DNA of 41,213 nucleotides from CAMYLY01 sp036397755 (GCA_036397755.1 DASWII010000037.1:1-41213), one strand, 5' to 3'; numbered from the stretch's first letter, positions 22,365-31,917 are shown. The notes: generated from the letters alone by a model not told the origin. A program made the numbers and translations.

Positions 22365-24785
22365 TCACGGCACCGTGGGGCCCGACAAGGCGCGACCCTG
22401 AGGCGCCCGCGCAAGCACCAAGCCGCTCAGAGCATACGCCGCGGCGGCCGCCGCCAGGAGCAGCGGCGTCCCGAACTCCAAGGCGATCAGCGCGGCGAGC
22501 GGTCCGGCGACGACCGACGCGAACCCATTGGCGGACCAGGCCCAAGCGGTTCGGACCTGATCACCGCCCGTTAGCGCGCGTAGGCCGAGCGGGAACGGAG
22601 TGCCCATCAGAAACGCGGTAGGTCCGAGGACGATCGCGCCAGCCAACCCCCGCGCGACGAGCGGCGCGCCCTGGAGGGCGTGAACGACGGCGAGCAGCAG
22701 TGCGGCGGCGGCCAGCAGCACGACGGCGAGCGCCAGCGCACCGCTCCTCGCCCTGCTCGGCTCCAGCCGATCGGACCAGATACTCCCGGCCCCCGAACAA
22801 ACCAGCACGATGACGAGCACACCGGCGACGGCGTACACGGGGTGGCCAAGCAGAAGGACGAGCTGCTGGATCGCGGCGATCTCGGCCGCCAGGTAAGCAA
22901 ACCCGATGGCCGCGAAGTACATGAGGACCGACCCGAGGCGCGGGCCCCCGGAGGAGCGCGTTCGCACGAACGCGGGAGCGAGGAGCAGCACGACCGCCGC
23001 CGCGACGGCCTGCGCGAGCGTGGCCAGCAGCGCCAAGTAACCCCACTCGGCAAACGGCAGCCACTGCCCCACGCCCACGCGCAGCAGCCGCACGGTCCGC
23101 CCGAAGTCGAGAAACAGGTGCGGATACGGTCGCGCGTCCCCGACAGGCTCGACGGCGAACGGATAGGCGCCGACGAACGCCCGCTCCGAATCGTCTCCGC
23201 GCAGCCCCGCGCGCGCCGCCTGGAACAGCGTCGGTTCGCTCAGGTAATGGAACCGCTCCGAGGGGCGCTCGAGTCCCGGCGCCCAGTCGATGTCGAACTG
23301 ACGCGTCTCAGCCCATCCCTCGAGCGCCATCAACTCCGCGTCGGTGTATCCGTCCGGCTTCACCAGCGTCGTCACGGTGCCCCAACTACGCAGCACCACC
23401 AGTCCGTCCGCCGCGCGGCCGGGGGCGACGCGCCGCAGCGCCCGCGCGGCCGTGAGGACGACACGGACGTTCTCCCGAGGCGGCGTCGCGAGCCAGCGCG
23501 TCACCGCCAGCACGCCGGCGGGCCGCAGCCGCGCGAGGTACGCGGCATAGGCATCGACCGTGTGGAGATAGTCCTCGCTCAGCGAGTGGACGCCCGCGGC
23601 CGCGGTCCCAAAACCGCCGGCCGGACCGATGGTGATGAGATCGAACCCGTGCCGCGTCGCCGCAATGGCGCCACGCGCGTCACCGGTAATCCAAGTCACG
23701 CTCCCCGGATCCCATCCCTCGGGGACGCTCGTGCGATCGCGTTGCAGCGTGGCCAGCGCGGGATGAAGCTCAACGGCCGCCACGGACCGCGCTCCATGCG
23801 CCACCGCCGTCCACACCTCCGTCCCTCCGCCAGCGCCGATCACCAGCACCGAGTCCCGGGCGCCCAGCGCGTACGGAAGGGCGGTGGGAAGCCACTCGAG
23901 GACCGCCTCCGACCCGGGGGCCGATGCCCACGATGAAGCGGCGCCAGCCAACTCCCCATCCACGAACAGGGCCGTCTGCCTGGAAAACGCGCCACGATAC
24001 ACGAGTGACAGGCCAGGGGCGTGACGGAAGGCGTCGGCCTCGACGGCCACCACCCACCCGACCGGGCTCGTCGCCTGCGCGACGCGCCGGGCGTCGGGAT
24101 ACGACTCCACCTGTGGGAGGCCCTTGTACGGCGTGATGCTCACCCTCCACGGGGGCGCCGCCGCACAGGCCAGCGTGAGCGCCGCGCAGGCGACGCCCGT
24201 CCAGGTATGCACTCGGCGGCTCTCGACCGTGCGCGCGGCGGCGAGCGCCCCGGCCGCGGCCAGCGCCGCCGGGATCACCGGCGCCCGATCCGGGCCGACG
24301 ACCCCGAGTGCCGCAACGGCGACCGCGGCACCCAGTCCCGCGCCGAGAAAGCTCGCCCCGTAGATCGCACCCGGGCGCGAGCGCTCGCGGTTGATCCCCA
24401 GAAGGGTCACGAGTGCCGCCGCGCCGAACGGCACGGCGAGCGCCAGGTACACGACACCCAGGCGCAGCCACTGGCGTCGATCGACGGCCAGTTGCGTGGC
24501 GTCGAGCGCCACCACGTCGGCGATGAGCGGCGCGCCGAGCAACGCCATCGCCGTGGCGAGCGCCGACCACGCCAGCCACCGGTCGAGGGTTGCCGGCGCC
24601 CGCGGTCGCGCGAGTGCCACGACCGTGCCGGCGGCGCCGTACCCGAGCATGGCGACGCCGATCGCCATGTAGGCGAAGTGATAGAACTGCTCGATGGCGA
24701 AGACGCGAACGAGGAGGATCTCGAACGCGAGCGCGCTTGCGGAGGTCAACGCGACCGCCAGGGCGCGCGGTGACGCGGCCGTCAC
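22365..24785 (-). CDS. Polytopic membrane protein with spermidine-synthase-like domain
   Basis: 806 residues from a GTG at 24785, four nt after the stop of the methyltransferase gene. A longer frame overlapping that gene is Ser/Arg-rich and rejected. The N-terminal part has about seven hydrophobic helices (ALTSASALAFEILLVRVFAI, the usual opening of this family). A Rossmann methyltransferase-like domain follows: DSVLVIGAGGGTEVWTA, VAAVELHPA. C-terminal helices follow from about residue 600. Real spermidine synthases have a catalytic Asp after the fourth strand (D in 'DxxDP'). Here the place reads LITIGPAGG, so polyamine synthesis is unlikely. Function unknown. Confidence 0.82.
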   Translation of the reverse strand: MTAASPRALAVALTSASALAFEILLVRVFAIEQFYHFAYMAIGVAMLGYGAAGTVVALARPRAPATLDRWLAWSALATAMALLGAPLIADVVALDATQLAVDRRQWLRLGVVYLALAVPFGAAALVTLLGINRERSRPGAIYGASFLGAGLGAAVAVAALGVVGPDRAPVIPAALAAAGALAAARTVESRRVHTWTGVACAALTLACAAAPPWRVSITPYKGLPQVESYPDARRVAQATSPVGWVVAVEADAFRHAPGLSLVYRGAFSRQTALFVDGELAGAASSWASAPGSEAVLEWLPTALPYALGARDSVLVIGAGGGTEVWTAVAHGARSVAAVELHPALATLQRDRTSVPEGWDPGSVTWITGDARGAIAATRHGFDLITIGPAGGFGTAAAGVHSLSEDYLHTVDAYAAYLARLRPAGVLAVTRWLATPPRENVRVVLTAARALRRVAPGRAADGLVVLRSWGTVTTLVKPDGYTDAELMALEGWAETRQFDIDWAPGLERPSERFHYLSEPTLFQAARAGLRGDDSERAFVGAYPFAVEPVGDARPYPHLFLDFGRTVRLLRVGVGQWLPFAEWGYLALLATLAQAVAAAVVLLLAPAFVRTRSSGGPRLGSVLMYFAAIGFAYLAAEIAAIQQLVLLLGHPVYAVAGVLVIVLVCSGAGSIWSDRLEPSRARSGALALAVVLLAAAALLLAVVHALQGAPLVARGLAGAIVLGPTAFLMGTPFPLGLRALTGGDQVRTAWAWSANGFASVVAGPLAALIALEFGTPLLLAAAAAAYALSGLVLARAPQGRALSGPTVP

Positions 24786-24789
24786 GTCG

Positions 24790-25497
24790 TCAACGCAGGC
24801 CTTGCAACATCGGGACGAACCGCACGGGCAACAGCGCGCGGGTCGTGACCTGGCCCTCCGCGTCTTTCTCGAGCAGGATGAGGTTCTGGATGCCGTAGAC
24901 GCTGCCAACGGGTATCATCATGCGGCCCCCGGGCCGAAGCTGCTCGACCAGCGCGGGAGGGATGTATCCCGCCGCGGCCGTCACGATGACGGCGTCGAAC
25001 GGGGCCGCGTCCGTCCAGCCGAAATGGCCATCGGCGTGGCGCACGCGGACCCCCGCATACTTCAACCGTTCGAGTCGGTCGCGGGCCTGGACCGCGAGCA
25101 CCTCGAAGATCTCCACCGTATACACGTCGGCGCCGGTCGCCGCGAGCACCGCCGCCTGATAGCCCGACCCAGTGCCGACCTCCAGCACCTTCATGCCGGG
25201 TCGAGGTCGTAGCAACTCCGTCATGTATGCCACGATGTAGGGTTGCGAGATCGTCTGCCCGTACCCGATCGGGAGCGGATGGTCTCCGTACGCGCGGGCG
25301 CCATGCTCGCGGGGGACGAACTCGTGTCGCGGCACGCGACGCATCGCCGCCAAGGTCGCCGAATCGCGCACGCCCTGGCGGACGATGTGCGCCACCATGG
25401 CATCACGCTCCGCAGCGCGAGCTTGGCCCTCCGCGCCGGCGACCGGGACCGCCAGCGCGAGCGCGATCAGCGGCAGGGTCTTCCTGGCACACGACAT
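24790..25497 (-). CDS. pcm: Exported protein-L-isoaspartate O-methyltransferase
   Basis: 235 residues from the ATG at 25497. The signal peptide (TLPLIALALAVPVAGAEGQA) points to export. PCMT core: VPRHEFVP, GYGQTISQPYIVAYMTE, the SAM loop VLEVGTGSGYQAAVLA, and the final strand GGRMMIPVG. It repairs isoaspartyl residues in aged proteins using SAM. Most PCMTs are cytoplasmic, and exported ones raise the question of SAM supply. It is the gene before the membrane protein at 22365 and after kinase 4, all leftward. Confidence 0.9.
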   Translation of the reverse strand: MSCARKTLPLIALALAVPVAGAEGQARAAERDAMVAHIVRQGVRDSATLAAMRRVPRHEFVPREHGARAYGDHPLPIGYGQTISQPYIVAYMTELLRPRPGMKVLEVGTGSGYQAAVLAATGADVYTVEIFEVLAVQARDRLERLKYAGVRVRHADGHFGWTDAAPFDAVIVTAAAGYIPPALVEQLRPGGRMMIPVGSVYGIQNLILLEKDAEGQVTTRALLPVRFVPMLQGLR

Positions 25498-25616
25498 TCG
25501 CACTCGAATCTTATCGCGCCGTCCCGTACCCCCCAAGCGCCGGCTCGAAACGCGGGCGGTCGCATCGGTGCCGCGACGCCCACCAGCGATGTCAGGGCCT
25601 GATCAGGACAGGCGGC

Positions 25617-28235
25617 TCACCGGCCGACGGCGTCGAGCACATCCGACCAGTTCTGAATCAGATGGATCTCGATGGGGCGCGGGTTGTGCACCATCACGAA
25701 CCGCTGCCCGTCAGGATGGATATCGTAGTTCGCGTGATCTTCGGCGGGTCCGTAATCGCTGATGTCGAAGAGCGGGGTCCGGTCGATCACCTCGAAATCA
25801 GGTTGCGTGCGCACGCGGGCGGCGATCAGGAAGTCGCGCGCGCCGCTTTCGCGATAGAGGATTTCCCGCCCGTCGGGCGACCACACGGGCTCGCTGCCGC
25901 CGTCCACCGACACCTGCGTCCGTCCACCCCCGGCTGGAAACGGGCGTACGTAGACCTCGCGCCGCCCGCTCTCGTCGGACACGTACGCGAGCCAGCGCCC
26001 GTCGGGAGAGAGGTCCGGGTACATCTCGCCCGAGCGCGACTCCGTGATGCGTTCCGCCGTTCCGGACCCGTCGAGAGGCACGCGCCATAGACCTGCCAGG
26101 CCGAGCGTCGACGACACGATCGTCGCGCCGTCCCGGCTCCAATCCCCCGAAGATCGATCGTGCTGATCCCAATAGACCGAATCCGGTGTGCCGCTGCCGT
26201 CGGCATTGCGGATGAAGATGCCGCGGATAGCGCCGCGGAGCGCCGTATACGCCAACCGCCTACCGTCGGGACTCCAGAACGGATCGTTCGCCACCTCACC
26301 CACCGTGAGTCGCGTGAGGGTGCGATCGCCCACTTGGAGAATCCAGACGTCGCGCTCACCGGCCTCGGTGAGGTCCATCGCGACGCGCCGCCCGTCGGGA
26401 GAGAATCGCGGGTGGTGGTAGCTGCGCGGTTCCTGACGCAACGGGGTAACGGCGCCGGATCGATCAACCATCACGATCTGAAACGGCTCGGGGCGTATGT
26501 AGACGATGGAGCCGTTGTCGGATACGTCCCATTGCCCGTAGACACGAAACGCCACGCTCGCCTCGGGCGCGATCTGGCGGCCGCTGCCGGTGGCGCGCCT
26601 CGTGTCCAAATCGAACGGCGCGGCATAGAGCGGTCCGCCGAGCCGTGGCTGGTACACGACATGACCGCTCGGAACCCACTTCGCGACGAGCGCGTCGGGA
26701 AGCCCTATGGGCTCGATCGCTCCGTCTTCGTATGAGACCGCGACGACGGTGGTACGGTTGCCGCCACCGACTTGCAGGGCCGTGAGCACCGCCCGCCCGC
26801 CCGGCAGGGGATCCACCCCCAGGAAGCGCGCCGTATCGGATCGCGCGATCTCCCGCCGGTTCCCCTGGCGGTCCATCAGGTAGATGGCACTTCGGTCGGT
26901 GGACATATAGACGATCGCGCCGTCCGCCGTCCACGCCGCATAAAAGTCGGCGTCGTTCGCGAGGCGCTCGGCAACGCCCCCTTCGATGGCGACGCGCCAC
27001 AGACTGTTGTTGGCCCAGAAGCCGAGCCACCGGCCGTCGGGCGAAAAGAACGGGGCGAGACCGTTCGAGTGTTCCGTCCCCGGCACCGCCCGCGGCACGG
27101 AGTCGGCCAGCGCCCGAATGTAGATCTGCGACCCGCGGGGGCTCCGACCGGCGAACCCGATGAGCTGCCCGTCGGGGGAGAGTGCGACCTGTGGGCCGAG
27201 GGCGCCGATGATGAGACTCGTGGGCTCGACCGAGATGGCGAAGCGCGCAAAGGGACCGGCCGGGGCCGGCGGCGCGCTCAAACGGCCGAGAGCGAACCCC
27301 ACGACCAGCGCCGCCGCGATCCCGAGTCCGAGGCCCCACGCCTTCGCCCGCACGCGTGAAATCGCCCGGCCGGCCGCAGGCAGACCCGCGGCGGTCGCCG
27401 CCTCCATTCGGCCCAGGGCGGCCGCGAACTCGGCCGCCGAGTGGAACCGATCGGCCGGGAGCTTCTCGAGCGCCTTGTGGATCGCGGCCTCGACGCCGGG
27501 TGGCACCGTATCGCGATGGAGCGTCAGGCGTCGCGGTTTCTCCGTGAGCAGCTTGGCGACGATCGATTGCGCCGTGGGCCCGGTGTACGGCGGCTCACCC
27601 GCGAGCATCTCGTAGGCAACGCAGCCCAGCGCATAGACGTCCGCCCGCGCATCGACCTCGCGGTCCCCCATGGCCTGTTCGGGGCTCATATAGTGGGGCG
27701 TGCCGAGCGAAAGGCCGGTCTCGGTCAGTCGCGTGCCGCCGGCGGCGGACAACGCCAGGGCGATGCCAAAGTCCGCGACGACCGGTTGGCCGTCGTGCAG
27801 CAGGATGTTTTCCGGTTTGATGTCTCGGTGCACGATGTCGTGGCGATGCGCGTAGTCGAGCGCCGACGCGACCGCGCGCGCGACCGACACCGCATCCTCC
27901 ACGCCGAGCTGCTTCTCGCGCTGCAAGCGCCCACGCAACGACTCGCCTTCGATGAACGGCATCACGTAATAGAGGAAGCCGTCCGCCTCGCCGGAATCGT
28001 ACAGTTGAAGGATGTGGGGATGCTGCAGGTTGGCCGTGACCTTGATCTCCTGGAGGAACCGGCTCGCTCCGATGACGGCGGCCAGCTCGGGTCGGAGCAC
28101 CTTGATGGCGACTTGTCGATCGTGCTTGACGTCCTGAGCGAGATAGACGGTCGCCATGCCACCCTCGCCCAGGTGACGATCAATGCGATAACGGTCGGCG
28201 AGGGCGGTCGAGATTCGGGAGAGCGTCTCGGACAT
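25617..28235 (-). CDS. Membrane Ser/Thr protein kinase with TolB/WD40-like propeller (kinase 4)
   Basis: 872 residues from the ATG at 28235, where MSETLSRISTALADRYRIDR matches the sister kinases. Glycine loop GEGGMATVYLA, K45 in VAIK, HRDIKPEN with D138, DFG at 155-157, activation segment GLSLGTPHYMSPEQAMGD. A membrane helix lies at about 300-319. The propeller half has SPDGRWLGFW, SPDGRRVAMDL, SPDGRRLAYTA and SPDGREILYR blades. It lacks the loop insertion of kinases 2 and 3 and is the most divergent of the four. No strong ribosome-binding site is visible before the ATG. Confidence 0.93.
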   Translation of the reverse strand: MSETLSRISTALADRYRIDRHLGEGGMATVYLAQDVKHDRQVAIKVLRPELAAVIGASRFLQEIKVTANLQHPHILQLYDSGEADGFLYYVMPFIEGESLRGRLQREKQLGVEDAVSVARAVASALDYAHRHDIVHRDIKPENILLHDGQPVVADFGIALALSAAGGTRLTETGLSLGTPHYMSPEQAMGDREVDARADVYALGCVAYEMLAGEPPYTGPTAQSIVAKLLTEKPRRLTLHRDTVPPGVEAAIHKALEKLPADRFHSAAEFAAALGRMEAATAAGLPAAGRAISRVRAKAWGLGLGIAAALVVGFALGRLSAPPAPAGPFARFAISVEPTSLIIGALGPQVALSPDGQLIGFAGRSPRGSQIYIRALADSVPRAVPGTEHSNGLAPFFSPDGRWLGFWANNSLWRVAIEGGVAERLANDADFYAAWTADGAIVYMSTDRSAIYLMDRQGNRREIARSDTARFLGVDPLPGGRAVLTALQVGGGNRTTVVAVSYEDGAIEPIGLPDALVAKWVPSGHVVYQPRLGGPLYAAPFDLDTRRATGSGRQIAPEASVAFRVYGQWDVSDNGSIVYIRPEPFQIVMVDRSGAVTPLRQEPRSYHHPRFSPDGRRVAMDLTEAGERDVWILQVGDRTLTRLTVGEVANDPFWSPDGRRLAYTALRGAIRGIFIRNADGSGTPDSVYWDQHDRSSGDWSRDGATIVSSTLGLAGLWRVPLDGSGTAERITESRSGEMYPDLSPDGRWLAYVSDESGRREVYVRPFPAGGGRTQVSVDGGSEPVWSPDGREILYRESGARDFLIAARVRTQPDFEVIDRTPLFDISDYGPAEDHANYDIHPDGQRFVMVHNPRPIEIHLIQNWSDVLDAVGR

Positions 28236-28282
28236 GAACAGCAAAGATAGGCCGGACTGCCGGCCGGCGCGAGAAGCAGCAA

Positions 28283-28302
28283 GGAGACCCGTGCGGGCCT
28301 CC
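28283..28302 (-). terminator. Hairpin after the BTAD-propeller gene
   Basis: GGAG-A-CCCG, TG loop, CGGG-C-CTCC: a stem of 8 pairs with one A/C mismatch, 6 nt after the stop at 28308 on the minus strand. No T-run follows, as is usual in this window. Confidence 0.5.
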
Positions 28303-28307
28303 CGCCG

Positions 28308-30980
28308 CTAGGGCTCGCGGAGGCCTTCCACGTTGGGGATCGTGTACCTCGGTGCCTCGTAGATCCGCACCGTCCCATGTGCGACGTCCGTGTCCAAGGA
28401 TTGTTCGCCGAGCACGACGCGAACGCGGGGCGACCGCCGCAGCGGAAGCACGTAGCTCGAGCGCCAATGCATCCTCCCGTCGACCAGCACCTCGATGGTG
28501 CCGTCCGGCTGCACCTGCAGGGTATACTGCCGCCAGCTCACGACTCCGTCGGGCGCGGGGATGACGTCCTGTCGCACCGGCGTCACGACGGTCGTCTGGA
28601 GGGGACTCGTCCCGGACGGCCCCGCGATCCGAAGCTCGACCAGCGGAGATGCGTCACCGGCGGCGATGCTCGAGTCAGCGAATTCACGGTCGTACAACGC
28701 GAGCGTGAACGCTTGATGGAGACGGCCCGTAAAGGTCATCCGTCCCGCCACACTCACCGCGATCCCTTTCTCGGTTCGGAACTGCGGCACGGTGATGGCA
28801 CCGCTCGTGAAGAACGCGTCGCCGTTGTTGACGAACACTCCGCCGTCCGGGCCGCCGCTCGATCGCACGATCGGCACGGGATCGCCGAACGTGCGCCAGC
28901 GGTCGGGCGCGATCCCGCCGTCGCGCCAGTCTTCGCTGAAGGCCGGCTCGATCGTGTTTTCAAGTAACGGGAGGGACAGGATCGACAGCGTGTCCGATCG
29001 CCAGCCCGCGGCGGTTACCACGATCTGCGTACTCCCGGTTCGAAGGATCTCGAGCACGGTGGACTCGTGAAACCGGGCAATCTCGGGGTGGAGCGAGATC
29101 CATCGCACGGGGCGGTGCGTGCCCGGAAGCAGCTCGTCATTCGGACCCGTGAAATCGAGCGTGAATGGAATGTGTTGGCCTGGGGTGACGACCCGCACCC
29201 GCGGAACGATCCGCACGCGCTCTATCCACACTGCAGGTGGATCGCGCACGAACGTGAGCGAGGTGAGATCGGTTTCACCGGCGAGTCGCTGGCTCACTCC
29301 GGCGAAGACGTCCAGAGTCCACAGCTGGGTGCGCTCGCGTTCGCCGACGAGGTAGACGATTACCGATGGGGAAATCCACACAGGGGACCGTTCCGGTTCA
29401 CCGGTGAAGGTGAGCTGCCGGAGATCGGCCCCGTCTGGTCGCACGAGATACAGGTCCGAGGCTCCGGATCGCCGCGACACGAACACCAGGTGCTCCCCGT
29501 CCGGCGACCAGCTCGGCTGGCCATCCGAGCTCGGGTGGCTGGACACGCCGCGTACGTGGCTTCCGTCGAACCCGGTGACGAAGACGTCCGGCGATCCCCT
29601 GACGTCCGCGGTGAACGCGATGCGCGTGCCGTCAGGCGACCACCGAGCACTGGGCAGTTCCTCCGCCGTGAGGGTGGTTAGCCGGCGGCGCTCGCCCGCG
29701 GTCAGATCGTAGATATCGATCGTATGTGCCTGCCTCCGGCCATCGGCGAGAAGCCGGCGGTGAGCGTACGCGAGGAAGCGTCCGTCAGGAGACCACGCGA
29801 TGGGGTACTCGTCCCCCGGGTCCGTCGTGAGCGTCAGGAGCGTCCGTCCTTGGCGAATGGCGACGTTCCATCCGTCGGGCGCTTGCTCGCGGAACGCCAC
29901 GACCCGGGCATCAGGCGAGGGCACCGACGTCACCTCGATCTGGCTCTGCTGGCGCACCTGAATGCCGCCGCCCGAGACGACCAGCTCCGCCGTGATGCTC
30001 TGGCCACCTTGCTGCACCGTGCCGAGCACGCGCGCTTCGATCCCACTCAGCGGCGGCGGGGGAGCCCGACGGAACACGGATGCCAGTGCGGCTGCGGCGA
30101 GAATCAAGACGAGGGCGGCCGTGACGCCGGCGCCGAGAATCACCTTCCGATTCCGCACGACGTCCAGAGGGATGCTGATGCGAATCCGGCGTTGCGCGAC
30201 TGCCGGAGCAGAACCAACGCGGACGACAGTATCCTCGGGTGGCGGGACGGACACCGCCACGCCGGTGCGCCTTGCCCGGATCGTCTCGACGGTGGCGAGC
30301 ACGTCGTCAGGAATGAACTCGTCGGATTCGTCCTCGCTCAACGCGCGATAGGATTCGAACGCGCTCAGCGCGCCGACCTCATCGCCGGTCTGCGCGAGCG
30401 TTCGAATCAGGAGATACTGCGCTTCGTCGTTGAGCGGGTTGTATCCGACCCAGCTGTTGGCGATGCAAACGGCTCCAGCCGCATCGCCTTCCTGCAGCAA
30501 CCGCACCACCTCCCGCGGATAGGCCATGCTCAACGCCGGCGCGATTCTCGCGTTCTCCGATTCGACCCAGTGCTCGACCTCGACTCCGATCTTCCGCTCG
30601 ATGCCTGCCGCAAACGGGCCGTGGTACAGCGCGATCGCGGCGGCGTGGTGCTCCTCCTCGATGCACCGCTGGAATTCCCAGAGGTCCACATTCAGCGCGT
30701 TCGGATTGAGGCTCACCGTGTCGTCCTCGCGCTCCAGCACGTCCGGGGCGTGTCGCGACAGGTAAAAGAGGGCCTGTCGCAGGGCCCGGCGGGCGCGCGC
30801 GTGATCGGTCCCCGGCCAAAAGAACTCGGCGAGATGATCGCGTCGATCGGACCGATCCGAACGGAGCGCGAGCCACGCGAGAAGGAGCAAGGACTTCGAG
30901 TTGGCGAGTGCCGACTCCTCCCGCCCCTGATGCCCTTCGCGGAGCAGTGTCAGGCCACCGAGAGTCTTCAGATAGTACAT
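28308..30980 (-). CDS. BTAD-type DNA-binding regulator fused through a TM helix to a TolB-like propeller
   Basis: 890 residues from the ATG at 30980. The earlier frame start is an Arg/Pro-rich run and is rejected. Residues 1-240 resemble SARP/BTAD activators: a winged-helix part (MYYLKTLGGLTLLREG, then SLLLLAWLALRSDRSDRRDH, AEFFWPGTDHARARRALRQA LFYLSRH) and a TPR-like BTAD (DLWEFQRC, ALYHGPFAAG). One membrane helix is at 280-303. A TolB/PD40 propeller follows (WSPDGRFLAYAHRR, WSPDGTRIAFTAD, WSPDGEHLVFVSRR). The last 180 residues look like a laminin-G/DUF1080-like sandwich (FSEDWRDGGIAPDRWRTFGD to MHWRSSYVLPLRRSPRVRV). The layout matches ToxR/CadC-style membrane regulators. Domain calls beyond BTAD and propeller are inference. 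Confidence 0.85.
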   Translation of the reverse strand: MYYLKTLGGLTLLREGHQGREESALANSKSLLLLAWLALRSDRSDRRDHLAEFFWPGTDHARARRALRQALFYLSRHAPDVLEREDDTVSLNPNALNVDLWEFQRCIEEEHHAAAIALYHGPFAAGIERKIGVEVEHWVESENARIAPALSMAYPREVVRLLQEGDAAGAVCIANSWVGYNPLNDEAQYLLIRTLAQTGDEVGALSAFESYRALSEDESDEFIPDDVLATVETIRARRTGVAVSVPPPEDTVVRVGSAPAVAQRRIRISIPLDVVRNRKVILGAGVTAALVLILAAAALASVFRRAPPPPLSGIEARVLGTVQQGGQSITAELVVSGGGIQVRQQSQIEVTSVPSPDARVVAFREQAPDGWNVAIRQGRTLLTLTTDPGDEYPIAWSPDGRFLAYAHRRLLADGRRQAHTIDIYDLTAGERRRLTTLTAEELPSARWSPDGTRIAFTADVRGSPDVFVTGFDGSHVRGVSSHPSSDGQPSWSPDGEHLVFVSRRSGASDLYLVRPDGADLRQLTFTGEPERSPVWISPSVIVYLVGERERTQLWTLDVFAGVSQRLAGETDLTSLTFVRDPPAVWIERVRIVPRVRVVTPGQHIPFTLDFTGPNDELLPGTHRPVRWISLHPEIARFHESTVLEILRTGSTQIVVTAAGWRSDTLSILSLPLLENTIEPAFSEDWRDGGIAPDRWRTFGDPVPIVRSSGGPDGGVFVNNGDAFFTSGAITVPQFRTEKGIAVSVAGRMTFTGRLHQAFTLALYDREFADSSIAAGDASPLVELRIAGPSGTSPLQTTVVTPVRQDVIPAPDGVVSWRQYTLQVQPDGTIEVLVDGRMHWRSSYVLPLRRSPRVRVVLGEQSLDTDVAHGTVRIYEAPRYTIPNVEGLREP

Positions 30981-31057
30981 TCGCGTGCTGGCTCCAAACC
31001 GGGGGGGAGGTAGGGCTGCCGCCGGGTACCGGCGTGGTGATGCCGGTGAGCCAGCGA

Positions 31058-31079
31058 CGCGTGGGGAACGCCCCACGCG
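31058..31079 (-). terminator. Hairpin between lipoprotein cluster and BTAD gene
   Basis: CGCGTGGGG (31058-31066) pairs perfectly with CCCCACGCG (31071-31079) around an AACG loop. It lies 26 bp after the lipoprotein stop at 31105 and before the BTAD gene, so the two are probably separate transcripts. Confidence 0.7.
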
Positions 31080-31104
31080 CCGCCGGCTCCTCAACCAACT
31101 ACGA

Positions 31105-31767
31105 TTACCGCGGTGCTTCGTGGGTCTCCGCGGTTGTCGCTTCCTCGACCTCGGCTTCTTCAGCCGAGCCGGACTCCACGGAGCCTTCAGTGATCCAGAG
31201 CTCCGAATTCAGATCGAGCACGATCTCCGTTCGCACACTCGCGTCCGCAGACACGGTAAAGGCCGGCACCTGCTTCTCGATCACCACTTCCGCCCCGTTA
31301 TTGATCATCACGGTGATGTCGGTCGATAACGTGAGCGAGCCGATCACGGCACCAGCATGCAACTCAGCCTGGGCATTCTCCATGCGGAGGCGGATGAAGA
31401 CGTACTGACCTTCGGGTACGGTCACCTCCGTGTGAACGGTGGTACCGTTGCCGTGTTGGGCTTGAACCGCCACCTGGGCCGGTGCACCGAGTTCATACCA
31501 CACGACGCCATCCGCCGAAATCTCCACGGCCATGTCGCCGCGGATCGTTCCTTCGTATTGCGAGGCACTCGCACCCTGCGGTTCCGCCTGCGAGGTCATC
31601 GCTGGTGACGTGTTGGGTGATGCTGGGTTGTCGACAACAGCTGCGCTGACAAAGCCCATGTCGCCATTCGGGCCATTCCCACCATTGCCATCACACGCCA
31701 CAGTGGCAAAGCCGAGCGCCAACGTGACGGCCATGGCGCTTCGAAGGCTCTTGGTTGCGTGACGCAT
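31105..31767 (-). CDS. Lipoprotein, unknown function
   Basis: 220 residues from the ATG at 31767, preceded by AAGGAG. Signal peptide with lipobox (ALGFATVAC). A Gly/Asn-rich linker follows the Cys, then a beta-rich domain (VEISADGVVWYELGAPAQVA, VTVPEGQYVFIRLRMENAQA) resembling DUF4382-type lipoproteins in style, and a Glu/Ala-rich acidic tail. No catalytic motif. It has its own 340-bp upstream region with two dyads, so it may be controlled separately from the other three lipoproteins. Confidence 0.7.
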   Translation of the reverse strand: MRHATKSLRSAMAVTLALGFATVACDGNGGNGPNGDMGFVSAAVVDNPASPNTSPAMTSQAEPQGASASQYEGTIRGDMAVEISADGVVWYELGAPAQVAVQAQHGNGTTVHTEVTVPEGQYVFIRLRMENAQAELHAGAVIGSLTLSTDITVMINNGAEVVIEKQVPAFTVSADASVRTEIVLDLNSELWITEGSVESGSAEEAEVEEATTAETHEAPR

Positions 31768-31876
31768 AGTTTCTTCTCCTTGCCTACACCTACGTGAAAT
31801 TAAGGGTACTTCCCTACTCGGTCGGCGCGATCGCGTCGGCCACACGGCTAGTATATGCGATGGCGCGAAGGCCCGC

Positions 31877-31917
31877 CGTGAACCAGGTCACGCCTCGATC
31901 GTGTGACTTCTCACACG
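31877..31917. promoter_or_regulatory. Two adjacent dyads upstream of the lipoprotein at 31767
   Basis: CGTGA-N6-TCACG (31877-31892) has the spacing of CRP/FNR-family sites (TGTGA-N6-TCACA). CGTGTGA-N4-TCACACG (31900-31917) is a perfect 7-bp dyad with a 4-nt centre. A TATACT -10-like box (minus strand, 31855-31850) lies between them and the gene. A CRP-like activator is a guess, and the second dyad could instead be a terminator for the gene at 32108. Confidence 0.45.

Noticed and set aside
22365..24785. True spermidine synthase (speE)
   Set aside because: The catalytic Asp after the fourth strand is replaced (LITIGPAGG), and the protein is flanked by many membrane helices.
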